Numbered from the stretch's first letter, positions 8,333-16,503 are shown. The stretch is DNA of 64,000 bases from Gammaproteobacteria bacterium (GCA_030425645.1 JAUHZK010000001.1:310001-374000); one strand, 5' to 3'. Numbers and translations: made by a program. Notes: generated from the letters alone by a model not told the origin.

Positions 8333-9847
8333 ATGGCTGCAGAATTACAACCCACCGACCTTCATCAAGTTAAGCCTGAAATTTGGCTAGGCGAGTTGCT
8401 TAATAAGCAACGTAAAGCCTTGCGCCAAGCGGGTACGCCTGACTACAAAAAACGCATTGATGCACTGAAGGCGCTGAAAAAAGGCCTGACTGATCATCAA
8501 GATGCATGGGTCGCTGCGGTGTCGGCAGACTTTGGTAATCGTTCTGCTCACGAAACCGTATTGGCCGAAATTTTCGTTGTTGTCAGTGAAATTGATGATG
8601 CCATTAAGCACCTGCGCAGCTGGATGAAGCCAAAGGTTGAGCGAGCGGTATGGCAGTACGCACCAGCGGTGACTAAAATCTTGTACCAGCCAAAGGGTGT
8701 GGTTGGCGTGATCGGTGCTTGGAATTATCCGATTCAACTTAACCTGGGCCCGGTAGTTGGGGCGCTAGCGGCGGGTAACCACGTGATGGTTAAGCCATCA
8801 GAACTGGCACCTAAAACCGCTGCACTGATGGAAGACATTATCTCGCACAGCTTTCCCACCAGTTACGTCACCGTATGTAATGGTGATGTCGACGTTTCTG
8901 CTGCTTTCTCGGCGATGGCGTTTGACCATATCTGCTTCACCGGCTCCACCCGCGTGGGCAAAATTATTATGCGTAACGCGGCTGAAAATTTGGTGCCGGT
9001 GACATTAGAACTGGGTGGCAAAAGCCCGGCTATTGTTGGCACCGATGCCATTAGCAAAATGGCGGCGGCCCGCATTGCTCGCGGTAAGTTTTTAAATGCC
9101 GGGCAAACCTGTGTAGCGCCAGACTACGTGCTGGTGCATGAGAGTATGCGCGACCAGCTAGTGGCTGATTTACGCGACAAGGTTGCTCAGGCTTACGGTA
9201 ATGTCGCCGAAAACGACGACTACACACATATTGTTTGTGAGCCGCACTATCAGCGCCACAAAGACTTAGTGGCCGACGCGCAAGAAAAAGGCGCCACGAT
9301 AATCTCCGCCTGTGGTGGTGAAAGTGTTCCAGACGATGCACGGCGCATGTTCCCGCCAACGCTAATCCTGAATCCAACAGATGATATGCGCGTGATGCAG
9401 GAAGAAATTTTCGGGCCGCTATTACCGATTAAAACCTACAACCGTCTTGATGAGGCCCTCGATTACGTGAATGACCGTGATCGGCCGTTGGCGCTGTATT
9501 ACTTTGGTGAGAACAAAAAGAACCAAGACTACGTGCTAGAGAACACGCTTTCTGGCGGTGTCACCATTAACGACACCCTCTATCACCTGCCACAGCCGAA
9601 CCTGCCCTTTGGCGGTGTAGGGCCATCCGGCATGGGTCATTACCACGGCCATTTCGGCTTCCTTGAATTTTCTAAGCAAAAGCCAGTGTTTATTCAGACT
9701 CGCTTGGCCTTCCTCGACCTGCTAACGCCGCCTTATGGCCGTTTGGCCAATACCGTGTTGCGGGTGCTGGTGGGGTGGCGCAGTGATGCGGCTAAGGTAA
9801 AAGTCGCGAATGCGCCGAAGATGGTTAAGGAGAAGCGGGAGCAATAG
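8333..9847 (+). CDS. Aldehyde dehydrogenase, coniferyl-aldehyde-dehydrogenase-like
   Basis: 504 aa of the NAD(P)-dependent ALDH superfamily. The cofactor-binding GAWNYPIQLNLGPVVGALAAGN and FTGSTRVGK segments, the general base in LELGGKSP (about residue 225) and the catalytic cysteine in NAGQTCVAPDY (about 258) are all present, as is the late EIFGPLLPI. The N-terminal LRSWMKP and VVGVIGAWNYP features and the C-terminal LPFGGVGPSGMGHYHG are those of the class 3/coniferyl aldehyde group, so a fatty or aromatic aldehyde substrate is likely. The start is supported by GAGGA 7 bases upstream. It stands alone between terminators. Confidence 0.9.
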   Translation: MAAELQPTDLHQVKPEIWLGELLNKQRKALRQAGTPDYKKRIDALKALKKGLTDHQDAWVAAVSADFGNRSAHETVLAEIFVVVSEIDDAIKHLRSWMKPKVERAVWQYAPAVTKILYQPKGVVGVIGAWNYPIQLNLGPVVGALAAGNHVMVKPSELAPKTAALMEDIISHSFPTSYVTVCNGDVDVSAAFSAMAFDHICFTGSTRVGKIIMRNAAENLVPVTLELGGKSPAIVGTDAISKMAAARIARGKFLNAGQTCVAPDYVLVHESMRDQLVADLRDKVAQAYGNVAENDDYTHIVCEPHYQRHKDLVADAQEKGATIISACGGESVPDDARRMFPPTLILNPTDDMRVMQEEIFGPLLPIKTYNRLDEALDYVNDRDRPLALYYFGENKKNQDYVLENTLSGGVTINDTLYHLPQPNLPFGGVGPSGMGHYHGHFGFLEFSKQKPVFIQTRLAFLDLLTPPYGRLANTVLRVLVGWRSDAAKVKVANAPKMVKEKREQ

Positions 9848-9870
9848 CTAAGCGCTGTATCTCGTTAGAA

Positions 9871-9897
9871 GAAACCGGCCTTTGGGTCGGTTTCTTT
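9871..9897 (+). terminator. Rho-independent terminator after aldehyde dehydrogenase
   Basis: GAAACCGGCC/GGTCGGTTTC stem of 10 bp with one G-T pair and a TTTG loop, then TTT. It lies 23 bases after the stop codon. Confidence 0.75.
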
Positions 9898-9907
9898 GGT
9901 TTAGCTG

Positions 9908-10158
9908 GTGTCGGTTTCGGCCTTTGGAAAGTTTCGTATGCTTTCGGTTGGGCCATTCGTGCGGGCCGAGTGACTTTTCTTTGTCTCGCCAAAGAAAAGT
10001 AACCAAAAGAAAGGCGATCCCACCATGCGGCCCCTTCGGGGTTCCCTGCGCTACTCGCCAAATCGAACGCCTGCGGGAACTCACTCCGCTAACGCTCCGT
10101 TCAAACAGGCCGCAGGCTCAATCTCGATTTGACTCCGTTGCTCGGCCGCATAGAAGGG
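9908..10158 (+). repeat. Dispersed repeat, copy 1 (forward)
   Basis: About 250 bases nearly identical to 33117-33365. Shared landmarks in order: TTTCGGCCTTT, GGGCCGAGTGACTTTTCTTT, CGCCAAAGAAAAGTAACC, GAAAGGCGATCCCACCATGC, CTGCGCTACTCGCCAAATCG, GGGAACTCACTCCGCTA and TCGGCCGCATAGAAGGG. The centre contains the hairpin ACTTTTCTTTG/CAAAGAAAAGT. Similar AAGAAAAGTAACC-type elements are scattered through gammaproteobacterial intergenic DNA and often produce false ORF calls, as here (9882-10208). Confidence 0.88.
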
Positions 10159-10202
10159 CAAGGGCACTGCTAACCAGCTTTCCTTTTTTCGTGGAGTCTT
10201 TC

Positions 10203-10507
10203 TTCTAAGGCCCCTTTTGCGCAGCTGAGCATCGCAGTGGGTTTTGGATTGAGGGAGCGGCTTGTTTGAGCGTTAGCGAGTCCCCGCGACCGCCAAAATC
10301 CGCGAGAAGCGCAAGGAACCGCGAAGCGGCTGCGCGGTTGGCGGTGGCTTTTTTGGTTACTTTTTTCGCCAAAGAAAAAAGTAACTCGGCCTTACTAACA
10401 AACTTGCCGAAAGCGGGCAAAACCCTCTAGGGCCGAAACAACCACCAGCCAAGTACCAACGGAAACAACCGCAAGCGTACAAACCATCCAAAGGCCGAAA
10501 CCGACAC
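10203..10507 (-). repeat. Dispersed repeat, copy 3 (inverted, diverged)
   Basis: Read on the minus strand this repeats the landmarks of copy 1 with more change: TGTCGGTTTCGGCCTTTGGA (10507-10488, identical to copy 1), then GGCCGAGTTACTTTTTTC, CGCCAAAGAAAAAAGTAAC seen on the plus strand, GCGGTTCCTTGCGCTTCTCG and GCTAACGCTCAAACA. About 90 extra bases sit between the first and second landmarks, including a 23-base direct repeat starting AGGGCCGAAACA (10429-10451 and, with small differences, 10520-10542). It faces copy 1, forming a long imperfect palindrome between two convergent genes. Confidence 0.75.
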
Positions 10508-10577
10508 TAGCAAAGCGGGAGGGCCGAAACAGCCACCAGCCACAGCTTCTTCAGTTAATGCTATAAGCTGGGCTGGC

Positions 10578-11345
10578 CTAAATATCAAATGTAGCCATCA
10601 CCGGCGCATGATCCGACGGTTGCTTAAAGCGCCGCTCGCGCTTGTCGATCTTGCAGGCGGTGCAGGCTTTAGTCATGGCCTCGGAGGTAAACACGTAGTC
10701 AATCCGCAGACCTTTGTTTTTCCAGAACGCGCCGCCGCGGTAATCCCACCAGCTAAAACTTTTGTCTTCTTGCTCAAACAAACGGAAGCTGTCTTGCACG
10801 CCGAGGTCTTTAAGGCCTTGTAGCCATTCGCGTTCAATCGGCGAGGCGTGAATGCCGTCACCCCAGTCGGCCGGGTCGTAGATGTCGGCGTCGTCGGTGG
10901 TGATATTGAAGTCGCCCATCATCACCAGCTTGTCGTGTTCGGCTAGCTGGGTTTTTAAGTAGCTATTTAAGGCCTCAATCCACTGCCGTTTGTATTCAAA
11001 CTTAGGTGAGTCTAGGGCTTGGCCATTGGGCACATAAAGATTAATCACCCGCACGCCGTTGACGGTAACGGCCATGATGCGACGCTGCTCGTCCTCAAAA
11101 CCGGGGAAGTCAGTAACGGCATCAGCGATTTCTTGCCTAGCCAATACGGCAACGCCGTTATAGGTTTTCTGCCCAGCGAATACGACTTCGTAACCGGCGG
11201 CGCGAATTTCCTCAGCAGGGAAAACGTCGTCGGTCATTTTGGTTTCTTGCAAGCCAAGCACGTCGGGTTCGTTTTCCTCTAGCCAGCGCAGTACGTGGTG
11301 TAAGCGGACTTTCAGTGAGTTGACGTTCCAAGTAGCGATTTTCAA
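10578..11345 (-). CDS. xthA: Exodeoxyribonuclease III
   Basis: 255 aa, typical length. It is the AP endonuclease and 3'-5' exonuclease of base-excision repair. Catalytic landmarks are complete: TWNVNSLKVR (Asn7), LGLQETKM (Glu near 35), GDFNITTDDADIYDP (Asp/Asn pair near 145) and DYVFTSEAM with the C-terminal SDHAPVMATF (His). It is the last gene of a minus-strand run, 40 bases behind the DUF4870-like gene, and converges on the repeat region. Whether it shares the operon's transcript is uncertain. Confidence 0.95.
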   Translation of the reverse strand: MKIATWNVNSLKVRLHHVLRWLEENEPDVLGLQETKMTDDVFPAEEIRAAGYEVVFAGQKTYNGVAVLARQEIADAVTDFPGFEDEQRRIMAVTVNGVRVINLYVPNGQALDSPKFEYKRQWIEALNSYLKTQLAEHDKLVMMGDFNITTDDADIYDPADWGDGIHASPIEREWLQGLKDLGVQDSFRLFEQEDKSFSWWDYRGGAFWKNKGLRIDYVFTSEAMTKACTACKIDKRERRFKQPSDHAPVMATFDI

Positions 11346-11385
11346 AGTCTTAATCCAAGCATTAGGTGAGCGGGGCAGCGGTGGC

Positions 11386-11748
11386 TTAGTTGTCGTAGGC
11401 CGAGCGGTTGTCGTTGGTGCGCAACAGGCCTTTAATGCTGCGGTATATGAACCACAGCCCAGCGCCGAGAATGATGAAATAACCGAGGCCGATGACGGTT
11501 AAAGCCACGCCAACCAAGGTGGCGATAACGGTGCCCCAAAAGGTGTAGATGGCGTAGGTATAGTTTTCGTAACCTTCGTGGCTGCTAGCATCGCCGCGTT
11601 TAATGTGGGCAATGACTATGCCTATCCAAGCGGTAAGGCTGCCGGTCAATAAGGTCGCCAAATATAGAACCCAGACCACGGTCAGGTTGCGGCGCTCGTT
11701 GTCAGGGATGCCGTTGCCAGCAGGTAAACGTACGTCAGTGACGGCCAT
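11386..11748 (-). CDS. DUF4870-like small membrane protein
   Basis: 120 aa with three to four hydrophobic segments: VVWVLYLATLLTG, then AIYTFWGTVIATLVGVALTVIG and GYFIILGAGLWFIYRSIKGL. The final RSIKGLLRTNDN pattern resembles DUF4870/Tic20-like proteins. Function unknown. It lies 2 bases behind the stop of the double-GST_N gene, so it is probably cotranscribed with it. Confidence 0.7.
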   Translation of the reverse strand: MAVTDVRLPAGNGIPDNERRNLTVVWVLYLATLLTGSLTAWIGIVIAHIKRGDASSHEGYENYTYAIYTFWGTVIATLVGVALTVIGLGYFIILGAGLWFIYRSIKGLLRTNDNRSAYDN

Positions 11749-11750
11749 GG

Positions 11751-12524
11751 TTATTTCCCGTAAGTGTTGTCTAGATACGCAAGAATGGCTTCTGATTCTG
11801 GCATTTTAGTACTTGTGTTGGGATCAATCAGGTAGGGCGAAGAAATATGATTTAGCTCGGCCTGCATGGTCTCACGTTTGCTGCCTTTGGCAGGGGAGTA
11901 GGGCTTGCGATTCCAGCTGCGGTTGGCTGGGCCCATGTCGGCGGCTTGCTCTTTACCGATATTGATTAACTTGTACGGTATTTCCAGTTCGGCAAGGCGC
12001 TCACGCACCAAGCGCCCGAATGGGCTCGAGTCGAAGGTGTAGACCGTGAGTGGTTCTTTAGGCTGTGTATTTGGCTTGGCGTAAGTGCCCTTGCCTAGGC
12101 GGCTAGCGGAACAGGCTTGGCTGCCGATTAGTAGTTTTTTCATTTCCTGCGGCTGCCACTTATTGGGTACCTTGCCGAGGTAGGTGGTGAATAGGTAATT
12201 CACTATTTCGCCTGACTCGTACATCACGGTATTGGTGTTGTCGTCGACCAATAGCGGGAATTGGTCTTTGCCGCCTATTTTCTTGGCTTCTGCTCGCCAC
12301 ACCGTGCCGTTTTTAGGGCAGGGGCGAATATTGACGTCGATATGTAGCTCGGTCAGCGCTAGTCGAACTAGGCGGCAGTAAGGGCAGTTCTCAAACTCAT
12401 ATAAGGTCAGTGTTTTTTCTGGCTGGCGCACGCCTTTGCGGTAAAAAGCACTGGTGCCACGCCAGAGGGCAGCGGTAGACGCGGCTACTGAGCCAGCCAC
12501 CTGAATGTTATGCAATAGAGACAT
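11751..12524 (-). CDS. Tandem glutathione S-transferase N-domain (thioredoxin-fold) protein
   Basis: 257 aa from ATG 12524, which has GGGAG 7 bases upstream; the track start at 12542 is a TTG. Two thioredoxin-like half-domains are arranged in tandem. The first (about residues 35-115) has a glutaredoxin-type CPYC and a QFPLLVDD segment. The second (about 155-250) has SPFG at the same place, so its active-site cysteines are gone, followed by SSPYLIDPN. There is no all-alpha GST C-domain. A redox or glutathione-binding role is likely, but the substrate is unknown. Confidence 0.8.
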   Translation of the reverse strand: MSLLHNIQVAGSVAASTAALWRGTSAFYRKGVRQPEKTLTLYEFENCPYCRLVRLALTELHIDVNIRPCPKNGTVWRAEAKKIGGKDQFPLLVDDNTNTVMYESGEIVNYLFTTYLGKVPNKWQPQEMKKLLIGSQACSASRLGKGTYAKPNTQPKEPLTVYTFDSSPFGRLVRERLAELEIPYKLINIGKEQAADMGPANRSWNRKPYSPAKGSKRETMQAELNHISSPYLIDPNTSTKMPESEAILAYLDNTYGK

Positions 12525-12584
12525 TGTTTGGCTCCCGATCAAAGAATGGGAGCATTGTAAGAGTTGTTTAGCGGTTGTCTGTGG

Positions 12585-12953
12585 CTATAGCGCCGCGGCA
12601 CTTAAAACGGCCATGAGTAGCTCTGCCGCTAGTGCAATTTTGATATAGCCGGTTGAGTTGCCGTCTACCACCATGCCCCAGAGGCGGGCGCTGGCCATGC
12701 CGGCCATAATTAGCAGCACTAATATCAGTGCGGCGGTGATTGCGGTTTGCGTGGCGGCGGCCCAGCCAAACCAAAGACCTAAAGCGGTCATACAGCCGCC
12801 GTAGGTTGAGCGGGTGTCGGTACGACTCGCATCGTTGCCCGGCTCTGCATCGGTAGTGGCTTTAGCAACCTGATTGGGCCAGAAAACGAAGGCGATGCCA
12901 TAGGCGGCGAACACCACCGCGTTGAGCCATAAAATAATGCTTTGGTAATCCAT
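12585..12953 (-). CDS. DUF4345-like four-helix membrane protein
   Basis: 122 aa with four predicted helices: LWLNAVVFAAYGIAFVFWP, YGGCMTALGLWFGWAAA, TAALILVLLIMAGMASARLWG and IKIALAAELLMAVLSAAAL. The order P-x-Q, then R-x-x-YGG, then R-L-x-G fits DUF4345. Function unknown. It starts 2 bases after the SDR stop and is probably part of the same operon. Confidence 0.7.
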   Translation of the reverse strand: MDYQSIILWLNAVVFAAYGIAFVFWPNQVAKATTDAEPGNDASRTDTRSTYGGCMTALGLWFGWAAATQTAITAALILVLLIMAGMASARLWGMVVDGNSTGYIKIALAAELLMAVLSAAAL

Positions 12954-12955
12954 GC

Positions 12956-13780
12956 TTAGCTCTTCAGTTTGTTAAGGCCAAATTTCTTGCTGAGTAAGGC
13001 GTCGAGCCGCTCAGTGGGCACCCAGCGTTCGAGAGCCGGTAGTAGTGTGCTTTTAGCACCAGCGCGAATGATGGGCTCGGGCTTTTCGTCAGTCAGTTTA
13101 ACGACGACTTCTTCCGCGAACTTGTCGGCAGCGGTGGCGCCTTCTTGCTGCGCCTTAGCACGGCCGATAATGTCGTCGCGCAGCGGCCAGTAGAGATTGT
13201 CTTGATCTAACCAACGATCAACTTCGGCGCTGGCATTGTCGCCTAGGGCAGATTTTACGCCGCCGGGCTGCACGGTGATTACGCGGATGCCGAGTGGGCC
13301 TAACTCCATACGCAGGGCGTCGCCCAAGGCATGTAAGGCGCGCTTGCTAGCGCAATAAGCACCGGCAAAAGGAGTTGTTAGCACGCCGGAAACGCTGCCA
13401 ATATTGACTAGCATGGGCGCTTGCGACTCTTGCAGCATCGGTAAGAATGTTTGCAATACCGCCAGCGGTGCCACGGTATTGGTTTCTAGCTGCTGACGCA
13501 GGGTGTCTAGCGGCATGGTCGCTACCGGGCCCATGGTGGCGACGCCAGCGTTGTTCACTAATACGTCAACTTTGTCGTAGGTTTTGCTGACTTCTTTATG
13601 CAGCGCGCTGAGGCTATCGGCATCTGTGACGTCGAGCGCAAACTGATCGCAGTCGAGGCCGTTCAGTGAAGATGGATTACGCGCCGTGGCCAGCACGATG
13701 TCGCCGTTATCAATAAAGGCTTGAGCCAGTGCGCGGCCAATGCCGGTGCTGCAGCCTGTAATGAGAACGATGCGACTCAT
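12956..13780 (-). CDS. Short-chain dehydrogenase/reductase (classical SDR)
   Basis: 274 aa. It has the NAD(P)-binding TGCSTGIGRALAQAF at residues 8-22, the NNAGVATMG structural motif, Ser in NIGSVSGVL and the catalytic YCASKRALH. The helix after the catalytic pair and IRVITVQPGGVKSAL are typical of classical SDRs. The substrate cannot be assigned. It lies 3 bases downstream of a membrane-protein gene and 2 bases upstream of the DUF4345-like gene, so the run is almost certainly one transcript. Confidence 0.88.
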   Translation of the reverse strand: MSRIVLITGCSTGIGRALAQAFIDNGDIVLATARNPSSLNGLDCDQFALDVTDADSLSALHKEVSKTYDKVDVLVNNAGVATMGPVATMPLDTLRQQLETNTVAPLAVLQTFLPMLQESQAPMLVNIGSVSGVLTTPFAGAYCASKRALHALGDALRMELGPLGIRVITVQPGGVKSALGDNASAEVDRWLDQDNLYWPLRDDIIGRAKAQQEGATAADKFAEEVVVKLTDEKPEPIIRAGAKSTLLPALERWVPTERLDALLSKKFGLNKLKS

Positions 13781-13783
13781 GAT

Positions 13784-14305
13784 TTATCCTTTTTTGAACG
13801 CCTTCGGTACTAAGGAAAGCATAACCAAAGCAGCGATTCCAAGCAGACCATATTTAAGGCTGGCGTTAACCGATTGCCAGTACACGGCGGTGTCGGTGAC
13901 TTGGCTGAAGTCTAAGGCATAGGGGACGATGAAGCTGTTTTCCAGCAAATCAAAGACCGCCGCCAACATTGGGAAATAGACCACTGCGTTTAACAAGTCG
14001 GAGCCGTCGGCACGATCGAGCAGCCACGCTACGGTGCAGCTCATCCACAGGCCGTAGGCGACCGGATAGGCGAAATCGTAGCGGTAGTGCATACCAAAGC
14101 CATGCTGTTGCTCAGCGGTCATGCCGCTAAGTACAGCTAGAAACTGCTCTTGGCTGAAGCTAAATTGCAGCGCCAAAATGTTGTAACCCTCTAAATGCGG
14201 CATCATTAATAGGCTCAAGGCGATGGTGCTAATAGCGCCGATCCACCAAGCGCGTGTGAGTAGTGGAGACACGCGCATAAATTCGGCAAGGCTATTCACT
14301 GACAT
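13784..14305 (-). CDS. Membrane protein of unknown function
   Basis: 173 aa with four hydrophobic segments (about residues 20-38, 75-95, 105-125 and 148-165), the last ending in LLGIAALVMLSLVP. The segment between the first two contains HLEGYNILALQF and a YRYDFAYPVAYG motif. I do not recognise a family with certainty. It sits between the aldonolactone-oxidase-like gene (2-base gap) and the SDR gene, so it may anchor or carry electrons for that flavoprotein; this is inference. Confidence 0.7.
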   Translation of the reverse strand: MSVNSLAEFMRVSPLLTRAWWIGAISTIALSLLMMPHLEGYNILALQFSFSQEQFLAVLSGMTAEQQHGFGMHYRYDFAYPVAYGLWMSCTVAWLLDRADGSDLLNAVVYFPMLAAVFDLLENSFIVPYALDFSQVTDTAVYWQSVNASLKYGLLGIAALVMLSLVPKAFKKG

Positions 14306-14307
14306 GC

Positions 14308-15690
14308 TTACACTCCAAATACGGTACGTAGGTGCTCATTGAGCATAATGCCGCGCGGGTCTAGCTCGGCGCGGATGTCCAAGAACTCCTGCCAACGCGG
14401 GTAGCGTTGTGCGAAAGTGCTGGCGTCTAGTGTGTGCATCTTGCCCCAGTGCGGCACGGCGCCAAGGTCTTGGTAAATAGGCTCAATGGTTTGGAAGTAC
14501 GGTAGTGGGTCGTCTTCAAAGTAGCGGTGGATCGCAATACTGGCCGAGTCGTGTTTATAAAACGGTGACAACATAGCGTCATCAGATTTGCCGTCTACCA
14601 CGCGAACTTCACAAGGGAAGTAGACCTCGTTGTGATGTTTCTCTACCAGCATGCGTACTTTTTTCAGCGTTGGCAGCAGGTGCTGTCGATCCATGTGGTA
14701 TTCCATCTCGTTAAAGCGCACGGCGCGCTCTGATGGGAAGGCGTTGTACCACTCGGTCACGGCGACTTCACGGGGGTGATCTTTGGCCACGGTATTCATT
14801 AGCCAGCGGCGCATGCCTGGCCACCAACCAAGATAGTCACGCAACATGCGTAACTCTTCGGCTGATTCATTATCGGTTTCAACGCGCGGCGGTGTTAGTG
14901 GCTCATCGGTTGGGTCAATCGCAATCGCGAGGCCGTAGTCACTGAATGGAATATAGTAAAACTCGAAACTGTGATGTTTGGCAGAGAGCTCGTCAAAGCC
15001 GTCAATTAAGTCGTCTAGCTTGGCAATCCAGCTTTCGCGTCGCATGCGCGAACTGGCAATGTTTTGGAAGGTGTATTCAGTCACAACGCCCAGTGCGCCA
15101 AGGCCAACACGGGCGGCATCAAAGACTTCAGCATTGTCGTCCTTGCTGCATTTCATTACCTCGCCTTCAGGGGTTACCAAGGTTAGGCCGGTCACGTAAG
15201 CGTGCAGAGCACCGAGGTTCTCGCCAGTGCCGTGGGTGCCGGTATTCATGGCGCCGGCCAGTGATTGTTCGTCAATGTCGGGCATGTTGGCCAGCATCTG
15301 GCCGATGCCGTGTAGTGGCTCACCAACGTGGCCGATCTTAGTGCCGGCGCCGAAGGTGGCGGTTAGCTTTTCCGGATCATGTGACTTTAGGCCGCGAAAA
15401 TTACGTAGCGACAGAATCGTGCCATCCGTCGGCACTAGCGGCGTAAAAGAGTGACCAGCGCCCACAGGGCGAATAGTTTGGCTGGCGTTTTTCAGTAGCT
15501 CTGCAAGTTGATCTTCGTCGCGCGGTGCGGCGCGCCCGCTCGGCGTGGCCTTGAGATAGCCAGACCAGTTTTGCCAAGGAATCTTACGTCCACTGCTAGG
15601 TGCGGCTTGTGCCTGTGGGCTGCCAGAGCCAAAAATTAATGCGGCAAGACTGGCATGTGTGCCGGTGCGAAGAAATTGGCGGCGATCCAT
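14308..15690 (-). CDS. Tat-exported FAD-linked oxidase, aldonolactone oxidase family
   Basis: 460 aa. The N-terminus is a twin-arginine signal (RRQFLRTG, hydrophobic LAALIFG, then AQAAP), so the folded flavoprotein is exported to the periplasm. The PCMH FAD domain carries IRPVGAGHSFTPLVPTDGT, where the His is the covalent FAD attachment site in relatives. The C-terminal substrate domain carries HWGKMHTL and the final LNEHLRTVFGV typical of gulono-/arabinono-lactone oxidases. It probably oxidises an aldonolactone or sugar alcohol, but the substrate is not determined. It is the first gene of the minus-strand run and is divergent from the Kazal-like lipoprotein gene. Confidence 0.88.
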   Translation of the reverse strand: MDRRQFLRTGTHASLAALIFGSGSPQAQAAPSSGRKIPWQNWSGYLKATPSGRAAPRDEDQLAELLKNASQTIRPVGAGHSFTPLVPTDGTILSLRNFRGLKSHDPEKLTATFGAGTKIGHVGEPLHGIGQMLANMPDIDEQSLAGAMNTGTHGTGENLGALHAYVTGLTLVTPEGEVMKCSKDDNAEVFDAARVGLGALGVVTEYTFQNIASSRMRRESWIAKLDDLIDGFDELSAKHHSFEFYYIPFSDYGLAIAIDPTDEPLTPPRVETDNESAEELRMLRDYLGWWPGMRRWLMNTVAKDHPREVAVTEWYNAFPSERAVRFNEMEYHMDRQHLLPTLKKVRMLVEKHHNEVYFPCEVRVVDGKSDDAMLSPFYKHDSASIAIHRYFEDDPLPYFQTIEPIYQDLGAVPHWGKMHTLDASTFAQRYPRWQEFLDIRAELDPRGIMLNEHLRTVFGV

Positions 15691-15749
15691 TTGCTATGCT
15701 CCCAAGTGTTTGTTTTAGTTTCTACCCAGAGTGTAGCAAGGGCAAGTCG

Positions 15750-16022
15750 ATGCGTATTTACTTTACTGTTCTAGTTGTAACCCTAGTGACCGGCTGCGGC
15801 GCAGAAACGGCCGCGGAAAAGAAATCTTTGGCGGCGTTGCCGCCGGGGCAGTTCATATGTCCGCCGTCATCAACAAGCGCTGAAGACACAGTGTGTGCGG
15901 CGGTTTATGACCCTGTTTGTGCGACAACGGCGCAGGGATCTAAAACCTATTCAAATAGTTGTAAGGCTTGCTTAGAGCCTGACGTAGGCCATTACAAAAA
16001 AGGCGCTTGCGAGGACTCTTAG
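15750..16022 (+). CDS. Small Kazal-like cysteine-rich lipoprotein
   Basis: 90 aa from ATG 15750; the track start 15600 lies inside the divergent gene. The signal ends in lipobox VTGC at about residue 16. The mature part has a Kazal-type pattern CAAVYDPVCATTAQGSKTYSN, then SCKACLEPDVGHYKKGAC, matching C-x3-YDPVC...Y-x-N-x-C-x-A-C...G-x-C. Kazal domains inhibit serine proteases in eukaryotes; in bacterial lipoproteins the role is rarely known. A periplasmic or surface inhibitor is possible. The 3' end overlaps the terminator of the convergent cytochrome gene. Confidence 0.8.
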   Translation: MRIYFTVLVVTLVTGCGAETAAEKKSLAALPPGQFICPPSSTSAEDTVCAAVYDPVCATTAQGSKTYSNSCKACLEPDVGHYKKGACEDS

Positions 16023-16040
16023 CCCTCTGCAAACGCCTTC
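15996..16040 (-). terminator. Terminator of the cytochrome c gene, overlapping the Kazal gene end
   Basis: On the minus strand GAAGGCGTTTGCAGAGG pairs with CCTCGCAAGCGCCTT (one mismatch or bulge) and is followed by six T residues (plus-strand A run 15996-16001). It lies about 20 bases after the cytochrome stop. The T run and one stem arm fall inside the last codons of the convergent lipoprotein gene. Confidence 0.75.
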
Positions 16041-16059
16041 GTTGGTCACCGAGTTTGGC

Positions 16060-16413
16060 TTACTGAGGTGTTGCCATAAACTCAATTAGCGCGGCAAATT
16101 CTTCTTCGCCGCAATCAAAGCAGCTGCCCAGCGGCGGCATGCCGCGGAAACCGTTAATGGTGTTGTCTAGCAGTACGTCATTGCCTTTTGCGAGTCGCGC
16201 TTCCCAGTCTGCGGCGCTACCTGTTTGCGGCGCGCCACTGGCGGGACGGCTATGGCAGGCCATGCAGCTAGCTTGGTAGATATCGGCGAGTACCGGATCA
16301 GAGGGTAGTGCAGTTGAACTGACGACTTGGGCGGCAGGCTGGTTTTGGTTGTCGCCGCCGCAGGCAGCGAGTGTTAGTGCCAGAGAGGCGCTAATAAGCA
16401 GTTGGCGTAGCAT
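16060..16413 (-). CDS. Cytochrome c5-type lipoprotein
   Basis: 117 aa. The signal ends in lipobox LAAC at about residue 18. A single haem-binding site CMACH follows after IYQASCMACH, then GAPQTGSAADWEARLAKG and the methionine ligand region GFRGMPPLG. SCFDCGEEEFAALIEFMA contributes the second CxxC characteristic of the cytochrome c5 group. It is a membrane-attached periplasmic electron carrier. It has no obvious partner oxidase here, although the exported flavoprotein at 14308 is on the same strand and could be a donor (inference). Confidence 0.88.
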   Translation of the reverse strand: MLRQLLISASLALTLAACGGDNQNQPAAQVVSSTALPSDPVLADIYQASCMACHSRPASGAPQTGSAADWEARLAKGNDVLLDNTINGFRGMPPLGSCFDCGEEEFAALIEFMATPQ

Positions 16414-16503
16414 GTTGTCTCCATTGTTTTTGGTAACGCGATGCGCCGCATTCTAGCTTAAGCCTGCGCTAAAATGCGCCTTGCTCGTCCTTGAGAGATT
16501 ATT

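Noticed and set aside
9882-10420. ORFs 9825-10061, 9848-10084, 9882-10208 and 10205-10420
   Set aside because: They fall in the dispersed repeat, have no ribosome sites or protein-like composition, and similar false ORFs appear in copy 2.
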